A stretch of 64,000 nucleotides of DNA from NCBI GenBank assembly GCA_003249225.1, contig QKJQ01000021.1, forward strand, positions 1 through 64,000, given 5' to 3'. A program made the position numbers and the translations under genes. The stretch is from Clostridia bacterium (GTDB lineage: Bacteria > Bacillota > Clostridia > Lachnospirales > Lachnospiraceae). The notes under the pieces were generated by a model. The model saw only the letters and a list, made by a program, of their open reading frames with translations. It was not told where the DNA came from and searched no databases. This document shows, one piece after another, positions 58,191 to 64,000 of this stretch (its first letter is position 1; each line of letters opens with the position of its first letter).

Positions 58191-59946
58191 GAAGGACGGC
58201 ATGAATGGTGAACCCTTTTTCACCATCGCTGATAAAAGCAACACGGCCAAGAAGTGACTGAATGCGCTCTTCAATACCATTTAATCCAAAACTCTTTGTT
58301 ATGTGGGAGCATCCTTTTCCGTTATCAATGGTATAGACCTCAAGCTGCTGTGACTGAAAACGAAGGATGGTGTAGATGGAAGATGCTTTTCCGTGCTTTA
58401 TGGCGTTTGTGACGGCTTCCTGACAAAGGCGGTAGATGGCTTCTGTCTGCAGGGTGTTCAGTTCATACGGAGTCCCCTGAACCTGAACCTCCAGCTGGAT
58501 CTTATCATTTTTCAGATACTCAAGAGCATGAATCAGGGAATTTTTGTTCCATGCAGATTCATTGCCGTGTAATGCATTTTTAATATCATTCAGACTGCTG
58601 GTCAGAAGCTCTTCGATCTGACCGGCTTTTTCTTTTGCCTGTTCCGGTTCATCTTCTGCCGCAAGTTCTGCGGTACCGATCACGACAGTAAGACTATGCC
58701 CCAGTATATCATGAACGTTCTGAGCCATCTGCGCCTTTGTCCTTGCGATAGCCAGTTTTCTTGTTGTGTCAGCCAGTTCACTAAGGCGTTGATTGATTGC
58801 TTCCAGTTCTTTGTTCTGGGAGGCTAAGGTCATTGTGCTTTTGATGATCTTTGTTACATCGCTGATGCAAAGCAGGCAGTGTCCGTACCGGCATGCCTGC
58901 CTGGCAATATGAATAAAACGCCCATCCGCCAAACACAGTTCCAGATCGGACGGAGCAAATTCATTGCGAAAATGGTTATTGTTCAAGGTACCGTCAGGAT
59001 TCTGAGGCTTTTCCAATTCCGGCTGAAAGAAAGTCAGAAGCTGCTCCTTGTTCTCCGGGGTTAGATTTCTCGCTGTATCAAGAAAGAGCTCCAGACTAGC
59101 CGGTGGTTCTGCAAGCCGCATCATGGTAAGCAATGTCTGATTGCTTCCGTAGAGATGATGTTCTTTATCAATGTAAATGAGACCCTGTGGGACCAGGTCA
59201 TAAAGTCTTCCAAGGGTCACTGGTGAGATATCAAAAAAGCGTAGTGTAAGCGTCGGAATAACGAAAAGTATCAGTGAGATGGAGGCGGCGATCGGACTAA
59301 AATCGAAAATTGGGAAGGGGAAGTACCAGGGAAACACATTCATCTTAAAAAGAATGTAATAGAGGTTTGCCAGCATAGGAAGAAGTACAAAGACAGAAAA
59401 GATCCGTCCCAGTACAGGATTATTGCGAAAGCCCGGCTGCTTTGTATATCCTCTGGAGAGAAGCAGGATACCCAGAAGCAGATAGGAATACTGAACGCTT
59501 TGTGCGGCATAGAACATAGGACCAAAGCGGTCCTTGTAGATGGTAAATACCGAATAGAAGGTCATATGGAGTGGATTTGTTGCAACAACAAGAAAGGCAA
59601 GCAATGGCAAAAAACTGATGCTGATTAGATATTTTTTTGAAGGAAAATGGTTGTGCTTATAGACAGAGGCAAAAAGAAGCAGACAGACCCCAAGGCTGTC
59701 GATGGCAAAATACTGCAAGACGATGAAGAACCAGCGAAGTTCAATGACCGGAGACAGCGTTTTGAGAATCTTTGCCACCATCCATAGGGCAATGGTAGCG
59801 ACCAGCAGGAGATAACTGGTAAGCAAAGCAGTTTTCTTCGCGCGAAAATACACATAGGAAGTAAAAAGCAGCAGCAGAAGCAGCATGATGCTATGTGATA
59901 AAAGAATGGTCTGAAAATCAAGTGCTAGTTTGTCGGATACTTCCAT
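58183..59946 (-). CDS. 7TM-type sensor histidine kinase
   Basis: A 587-residue kinase on the minus strand. AGGAGGT lies 5 bases before ATG at 59946; the open frame continues upstream to 60165 without a ribosome binding site. Seven membrane helices occupy about residues 14-230 (7TM histidine-kinase sensor type). A PAS-like linker and coiled coil follow, then the HisKA_3 segment QMAQNVHDILGHSLTVVIGT with the phospho-accepting histidine, and the HATPase domain (QEAVTNAIKHGKASS, then YTIDNGKGCSHITKSFGLNG). It pairs by position with the convergent response regulator, whose end it overlaps, an arrangement that would also create antisense RNA for both genes. Confidence 0.9.
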   Translation of the reverse strand: MEVSDKLALDFQTILLSHSIMLLLLLLFTSYVYFRAKKTALLTSYLLLVATIALWMVAKILKTLSPVIELRWFFIVLQYFAIDSLGVCLLLFASVYKHNHFPSKKYLISISFLPLLAFLVVATNPLHMTFYSVFTIYKDRFGPMFYAAQSVQYSYLLLGILLLSRGYTKQPGFRNNPVLGRIFSVFVLLPMLANLYYILFKMNVFPWYFPFPIFDFSPIAASISLILFVIPTLTLRFFDISPVTLGRLYDLVPQGLIYIDKEHHLYGSNQTLLTMMRLAEPPASLELFLDTARNLTPENKEQLLTFFQPELEKPQNPDGTLNNNHFRNEFAPSDLELCLADGRFIHIARQACRYGHCLLCISDVTKIIKSTMTLASQNKELEAINQRLSELADTTRKLAIARTKAQMAQNVHDILGHSLTVVIGTAELAAEDEPEQAKEKAGQIEELLTSSLNDIKNALHGNESAWNKNSLIHALEYLKNDKIQLEVQVQGTPYELNTLQTEAIYRLCQEAVTNAIKHGKASSIYTILRFQSQQLEVYTIDNGKGCSHITKSFGLNGIEERIQSLLGRVAFISDGEKGFTIHAVLPR

Positions 59947-60166
59947 GGGAACCTCCTGTGGATTTGTAGTGTTTATTGGATGTGTAAATGGAGCGTGCAG
60001 ATAAAACTTGGTCGCTATAGGCATCAGAACCTTGCTGTATCTATGTGCACAGCAATAACAGACGGTAGTGTATGAACTGCTTTCGTGATGAAAGTACCGG
60101 CCAGATAATAAAATCATACCACATCTTAAAAAACATGAAAATGAAAAGAAAAGTGATTCGTCCATA

Positions 60167-60290
60167 AGCAGGTCACAAAAATATTCGTAAAGATGACTAT
60201 ACAGTCACTTTTCGATGACCTGCTATAGTTTTGCATGACGGTTTCGATGACGTTTCGTACTTTCCATATGACGTAACGATTCTGTATGAT
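60167..60290 (+). promoter_or_regulatory. Regulatory region with seven TGAC half-sites
   Basis: AGCAGGTCA (60167-60175) pairs with TGACCTGCT (60216-60224). Between them lies TGACT-N4-AGTCA (60194-60207), and TGACG half-sites follow at 60236, 60248 and 60269. In total seven TGAC-type half-sites occur in about 107 bases. Spaced TGAC/GTCA sites are the kind bound by NarL-type regulators. A possible -10 is TATGAT (60285-60290) with TTCCAT 17 bases upstream. The region separates the divergent kinase and lipoprotein genes. Confidence 0.7.
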
Positions 60291-60321
60291 AAAGAAGTAG
60301 ATAAGAAGGCGGTGATTTCAT

Positions 60322-60696
60322 ATGAGGCGTGCGGTTTTTGAGATAAAACAAACCCCAACCGGTAATTATTATTTTATATTCAGAGATCCCGATGGCGAAA
60401 AGCAGGTCGTGTCCTGCAGCTTTCTAAGTCGTGCGGAATTGGAAATCTGCCTTTCAAAAGTACGCAGCACGGCACCGCTTTCTGATGTACGGATTGAACC
60501 GGATGAAAAGGGCAGGTACCCATATTTTTTGATTCAGTCGCAGGGGGAAGGTCTGATTTTTTCACTCATAGGATTTATGGGGGAGTATGTATTTAGCAGC
60601 ATAACCTATGCGGATGAAGCCAGTTGCAGAAAAGCACTTGAGATCATAAAAGCGAATGCTTCCCATGCAGCGGTACTTGACCTGACCGTAAATTGA
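60322..60696 (+). CDS. YegP-like tandem DUF1508 protein
   Basis: A 124-residue soluble protein behind AAGGCGGTGAT. Two similar halves, AVFEIKQTPTGNYYFIFRDP with LSRAELEICLSKVRS, and YFLIQSQGEGLIFSLIGFMG with YADEASCRKALEIIKA, fit the duplicated YegP/DUF1508 fold, here with a divergent second half. Its stop overlaps an upstream in-frame codon of the next gene. It heads a + strand unit with three lipoproteins and sits directly after the TGAC-rich region. Confidence 0.65.
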   Translation: MRRAVFEIKQTPTGNYYFIFRDPDGEKQVVSCSFLSRAELEICLSKVRSTAPLSDVRIEPDEKGRYPYFLIQSQGEGLIFSLIGFMGEYVFSSITYADEASCRKALEIIKANASHAAVLDLTVN

Positions 60697-60752
60697 GGAA
60701 AAGGACAAGCAGGCTTTTCGCTCATAGAAAGCTGCCGAAGGAGGAGAAAGGA

Positions 60753-61565
60753 ATGCGCAGGAGTCTTATTTTTCTGCCGATACTGTTGGCATTTATACTT
60801 TGCGGCTGTAGTTCGATCAATCAGGAAGGAAACACCATGTCAGCCATGAAGGAGAGCAGTGCCAAGGAAAACAAAACAGAAGATAATTCAACAGAGAGCA
60901 GCAATGCAGAAGCGAATACGGAAAATTCCTCCGAACTGCTCTTACCGGATCACGACACAGGAGACGAAGTAACACCGTATCAGTATTTGTATCTGATGGT
61001 CGGAAATGCAAGTGAGGTTGCATTTTCCTACGAACAGACCGTGGAGGATACAGAAGATATTCTAATCGGAAGCTTTGCCATGAAGTCAGATATGGCAGCT
61101 GAGTGTTTTATGGCTTATGACATGAATGAGAACCTTATTACTGTGCGCGAACTTGAAAAGGATGGTAAGGTTCATTACATTCTCGAAGACAGCGGAAGGG
61201 TCTGCACTTACCAGGGACCATCGGATGATTTTATTCTTTACCAGATGCTGGAAGCCTCAAAGACATCACCGGAGAGCGCTCTGCAGGACGGTGAATACAT
61301 GCGATATGAACATAAACTGTATTTTGGTGATGACGAAGAAATGTATAATACATATCTTTTTTATATGAAGGAAAATGCAGTAAGAAAGCTTGATGTCATA
61401 AATTCCGGTGGCTTTGTCACACATTATGAATTTTCTGACTTCACACAGGAAGTGACAGATGAAACGATTTTTAATTATCCCATGGATTATCATGAGGAAA
61501 GTTATGATTATCAATATACCTATGAGTTCATGCCACCATGGTGGGATGTCGGGAATGATGCATAG
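60753..61565 (+). CDS. Secreted lipoprotein, unknown
   Basis: A 270-residue lipoprotein from ATG 60753 (AAGGAGGAGAAAGG upstream; the longer frame adds a non-signal leader). Signal RRSLIFLPILLAFILCGC with lipobox LCGC, then a Ser/Asn/Glu linker to about residue 65. The acidic domain has DEVTPYQYLYLMVGNASEVA and repeats of a DxxxTY/EDTE character; it may be beta-rich. No family is recognised. It is the first of three lipoprotein genes in a row with short spacings. Confidence 0.75.
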   Translation: MRRSLIFLPILLAFILCGCSSINQEGNTMSAMKESSAKENKTEDNSTESSNAEANTENSSELLLPDHDTGDEVTPYQYLYLMVGNASEVAFSYEQTVEDTEDILIGSFAMKSDMAAECFMAYDMNENLITVRELEKDGKVHYILEDSGRVCTYQGPSDDFILYQMLEASKTSPESALQDGEYMRYEHKLYFGDDEEMYNTYLFYMKENAVRKLDVINSGGFVTHYEFSDFTQEVTDETIFNYPMDYHEESYDYQYTYEFMPPWWDVGNDA

Positions 61566-61613
61566 TAACAAAAAAGATATCGATAAAAGAATAAATGGTG
61601 GGAGAACAAAGAA

Positions 61614-62528
61614 ATGAAAATAAAGAAGCAAGTAAAACAAAAAAGAATTATGAACCATATAAAAATAGCACTGTTTACCATAATGGCATTGTATCTGACA
61701 GGATGCGGACTGACAGTAGATGCCTCAAAGAATAGCAATGGGAGTGTGGACTTGGAACAGCAGGATGACAATCGTAACAGCGACTCTGGCACCGGCAGTT
61801 CGAATACTGCAGGTAGTACAATGGCAGAAGAACTTGGTCTGATCTCTGGTTTTCCAACGGAAATACCATTCTATGATGGTGCACATGTTATGGATTCAAA
61901 TAACTTCAACGACAATAACTATACGGTTCTGTATTCAGTTTCTGCTGACCTCGAAGATGTATTTGCATTTTACCAGAATGAATTTGACCTCGATGATTAT
62001 GGGAACTATGAGGATGGCTATTATTACGAAGGCATTGAATATGGTGATATATTGATCAGCGGCCTGACCATAGAGACTTCAGGAGATGACGTAAACGTGT
62101 ACATGACAGTAAAGGATCTTTCTCAGGAGAGCAGTGATTCCTTTGATGACTCTTATGAGGATTCTTACGAGGATGGTTACAGTTCAAGTGTTATGACCTA
62201 TGACTCGGTGGAGGCAGTCAGTCTTCCGGATGATTATGATTACAATATTGTTCCAATCCCGGATATGGCCAAAGTCATGGATTATTCCTTTGTACCGGAT
62301 GAAATGAGCGGATTTATCGACCTGATCCTTCCAGCGTCTGAATATGAAGCTGCGGTAGCATTTTATGAAGATGCATTGCAGATGACAGCAGTTAAAAGTA
62401 CAAATTCTATACAGGAGGGAGCAACCTTTTACACAAAAGTGGAAGACTGTACCGTATCGTTATATGTAACGCACATACTTAGTGAAGGCAATGATGTTTG
62501 GGCGCAGATTGTTATTGCACAGGATTAG
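61614..62528 (+). CDS. Secreted lipoprotein, unknown
   Basis: A 304-residue lipoprotein: a basic N-terminus (KIKKQVKQKRIMNHIK) then IALFTIMALYLTGC with lipobox LTGC. An Asn/Asp/Ser-rich linker leads to two similar modules of about 90 residues. Each carries a DVFAFYQNEF or AAVAFYEDAL helix after an IPFYDG or LPASEY strand, resembling small duplicated alpha/beta domains. No enzyme motif is visible. GGTGGGAGAAC precedes the ATG. Confidence 0.75.
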   Translation: MKIKKQVKQKRIMNHIKIALFTIMALYLTGCGLTVDASKNSNGSVDLEQQDDNRNSDSGTGSSNTAGSTMAEELGLISGFPTEIPFYDGAHVMDSNNFNDNNYTVLYSVSADLEDVFAFYQNEFDLDDYGNYEDGYYYEGIEYGDILISGLTIETSGDDVNVYMTVKDLSQESSDSFDDSYEDSYEDGYSSSVMTYDSVEAVSLPDDYDYNIVPIPDMAKVMDYSFVPDEMSGFIDLILPASEYEAAVAFYEDALQMTAVKSTNSIQEGATFYTKVEDCTVSLYVTHILSEGNDVWAQIVIAQD

Positions 62529-62541
62529 AAGGGAGTTTGTT

Positions 62542-63714
62542 ATGCGTATTAGGGTGTGGATGGTGCTGTTACTGGCGGTCGTTCTTACAGGCTGTTCGGT
62601 AACAGTGCCGGAAAGTATTAATAATAAGATATCTCAAACGAAAGATTCTGTGATGGAAAAGGTGGAGAGTTCAAAGGATACGTTGCTTGAAAAGGCGGAA
62701 CAGGCAACAGACAGCCTTGGTAATGCTATCGATAATACCCTGGGAGAAGATATTGGCGATGACGTTATGGGCAAGGTAGACGAACTGACTGAATCCGCAG
62801 AGGACAAGCTTGATCAGGTGACCGGAGGGAATTCAGACACAGCAGAGGATACAGACACAGAAGATAATTCAGGAACAGAAGACAATTCAGATACAGCGGA
62901 TGATACAAACGAGGAAGGGTCTGCCAGTGAACTGTCAAGCGAAGATTTTTCTGATTCTGAATATGTGGAAGTACCATGTACCATAAACTTTGTATATCAT
63001 AATTCTTTTTATGGCTATGATCTGGAAGCATCATGGAAGGATGTTCCCGTGAGAAAGAACAGTACAAATCTTGGATCAGAAATCTATGGTCTGGAAATTC
63101 TGTTTGACGGAACTACCCAGGCACTCGAGGAACTTGATATGGATGGTTCCGGCGATATCAGTGCGCAGGAGTGGGGCGATATTGATGAAGATTTTCCGAT
63201 GGATCAGTATGATTCAGACGAGGATGGTGTACTTAGTGAATCTGAAATCCTTGGTTTTTCACAGGTGATTGGCGGTATAGATGTCTATCCGGACAGCTTT
63301 ACAATAACACAGCCCACGATGGAAGGGTATGCAATTGACATGGAGGAAGACGGACCGGTATCAATAAAGATCTTACGTGCCAGTACCGGCGGGTATACCG
63401 GCCCTTATCAGACTTATTTTGCAGCAGGAACGGTCTTTGTTGAGCTAAGTGCAGATTTTGACCTTTATATGCCGGAGGCTTATGGTATGGAAACAACGAT
63501 TGCCTTTGATTATCCGTTGCTGTCCATGTACCTTACGGACGGAAAAGAAGTAATAGACAGCTACAGTCATGGAGCTTTAGGCTTTACTTCCATTGTCGAT
63601 ACAAATGAATTCAATGATATCTTTGAGGGCGAGACATTCTGGCTTCAATACGATGCCTACTATGACGGACATGTAGTCGGAACCTATGATCTGTCTATAA
63701 TGCCTATGTATTAA
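62542..63714 (+). CDS. Secreted lipoprotein with EF-hand pair
   Basis: A 390-residue lipoprotein from ATG 62542 (AGAAGGGAGTTTG upstream; the longer frame to 62482 overlaps the previous gene). Signal ending VVLTGC, then a helical stalk (SKDTLLEKAEQATDSLGNA) and an acidic Asp/Thr/Glu linker to about residue 140. The region LDMDGSGDISAQEWGDI followed by YDSDEDGVLSESEI reads as a pair of calcium-binding EF-hand loops. A beta-rich C-terminal domain follows. Extracellular EF-hands on a bacterial lipoprotein are unusual. Function is unknown. Confidence 0.8.
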   Translation: MRIRVWMVLLLAVVLTGCSVTVPESINNKISQTKDSVMEKVESSKDTLLEKAEQATDSLGNAIDNTLGEDIGDDVMGKVDELTESAEDKLDQVTGGNSDTAEDTDTEDNSGTEDNSDTADDTNEEGSASELSSEDFSDSEYVEVPCTINFVYHNSFYGYDLEASWKDVPVRKNSTNLGSEIYGLEILFDGTTQALEELDMDGSGDISAQEWGDIDEDFPMDQYDSDEDGVLSESEILGFSQVIGGIDVYPDSFTITQPTMEGYAIDMEEDGPVSIKILRASTGGYTGPYQTYFAAGTVFVELSADFDLYMPEAYGMETTIAFDYPLLSMYLTDGKEVIDSYSHGALGFTSIVDTNEFNDIFEGETFWLQYDAYYDGHVVGTYDLSIMPMY

Positions 63715-63762
63715 TAAGCAGGAAGATAGGATAAGAAATACTAAAAATGCTCACACTACAAC

Positions 63763-63797
63763 ACCACAGGCGGGTTTTAACGCTTGTGGTGGTTTTT
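63763..63797 (+). terminator. Terminator after the lipoprotein unit
   Basis: ACCACAGGCG (63763-63772) pairs with CGCTTGTGGT (63781-63790, one mismatch-tolerant G-T) around GGTTTTAA, followed by GGTTTTTT. Confidence 0.85.
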
Positions 63798-63873
63798 TAT
63801 TTTAAAGTTCTTCGAATAGGCTGTAATATTCATTTTATCCCCTCATTCTGCACAATCTGATATTTATTTGATT

Positions 63874-63902
63874 GACAGTTTTTTTATAGAAAGGTATGAT
63901 AA
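63874..63902 (+). promoter_or_regulatory. Promoter of the last, partial gene
   Basis: TTGACA (63874-63879) and TATGAT (63897-63902), spacer 17, with the predicted start near 63909. Confidence 0.75.
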
Positions 63903-63988
63903 GTTTAGTAAAAAAAGCAGAACCTAAAGCACAAAAAGCATGAAATACAACATTTGTATTACCGATATGTAACGGATAGGAGTAAGGT

Positions 63989-64000
63989 ATGGCAAGAAAA
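63989..64000 (+). CDS. Partial gene cut by the window end
   Basis: ATG 63989 follows GGATAGGAGTAAGG and starts a reading frame (MARK) that runs out of the window after four codons. The promoter and ribosome binding site argue for a real gene; its product cannot be seen. Confidence 0.6.

Overview
The window reads as a chromosomal segment of a gut Lachnospiraceae-type Firmicute, close in style to Roseburia, Lachnospira or Lachnoclostridium. The signs are AGGAGG-type ribosome binding sites, TTGACA/TATAAT promoters, short U-tailed terminators, low-to-moderate GC, families typical of that group (DUF5721, TraX-like, DegV, SagB-type nitroreductase), a glycyl-radical microcompartment and a pectin-catabolic block. 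The species call is inference; there is no rRNA here. Almost every gene from 1 to 44.5 kb lies on the + strand.

0-7.5 kb: a DUF624 membrane protein, glycogen branching enzyme GlgB, an MscS channel, a lipoprotein D-Ala-D-Ala carboxypeptidase, and an unusual cytoplasmic GGDEF-EAL protein ending in a LamG/concanavalin-like domain. 7.6-19.7 kb: a thirteen-gene B12-independent bacterial microcompartment (BMC) operon behind a perfect consensus promoter. It encodes glycyl-radical propanediol dehydratase and its activase, a PduU/EutS-type shell protein, fuculose/rhamnulose-phosphate aldolase, PduP-type aldehyde dehydrogenase, a zinc alcohol dehydrogenase, three BMC hexamers, PduL, a BMC pentamer, PduS and PduT. 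A DeoR regulator and a rhamnulokinase follow. Together they would cleave a 6-deoxy-ketose phosphate to DHAP plus lactaldehyde, reduce the lactaldehyde to 1,2-propanediol, dehydrate that to propionaldehyde, and dismutate it to propanol and propionyl-phosphate. The aldolase, both dehydrogenases and PduL all carry encapsulation-type helices. The layout matches the fucose/rhamnose GRM class known from Clostridium phytofermentans and Roseburia inulinivorans, so it is a known kind of system with some unusual local details.

22-35.4 kb: mixed housekeeping. It includes a zinc-ribbon protein, an ABC-F ATPase with a broken second Walker A, a GH13 debranching-enzyme homologue whose catalytic residues are all replaced, TraX-like and DUF5721 proteins, HtpG behind a perfect CIRCE operator, an EF-G-like GTPase, and a YgiQ radical SAM protein with a roughly 280-residue repetitive Ser/Arg/Gly/Thr tail. 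35.6-44.6 kb: galacturonate and pectin catabolism (UxaB, UxaA, KdgK, KduI, an unknown helical protein, a cytoplasmic GH28 polygalacturonase) and a DegV protein. A 20-bp palindrome sits on the uxaB transcription start.

44.7-56.5 kb: tRNA-Pro(CGG) and tRNA-Thr(CGT), then an AT-rich accessory stretch with decayed genes, small orphan proteins, a possible trypco2 protein, two GNAT acetyltransferases, a SagB-type nitroreductase and several secreted lipoproteins, one with a His-Me-finger nuclease domain. 56.5-64 kb: a two-component region (a sensor-like protein with no kinase domain, a NarL-type response regulator, and a 7TM histidine kinase encoded convergently). Beyond the kinase gene, a regulatory region dense in TGAC half-sites precedes four + strand genes: a YegP-like protein and three lipoproteins, one with EF-hands. 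The window ends four codons into another gene.
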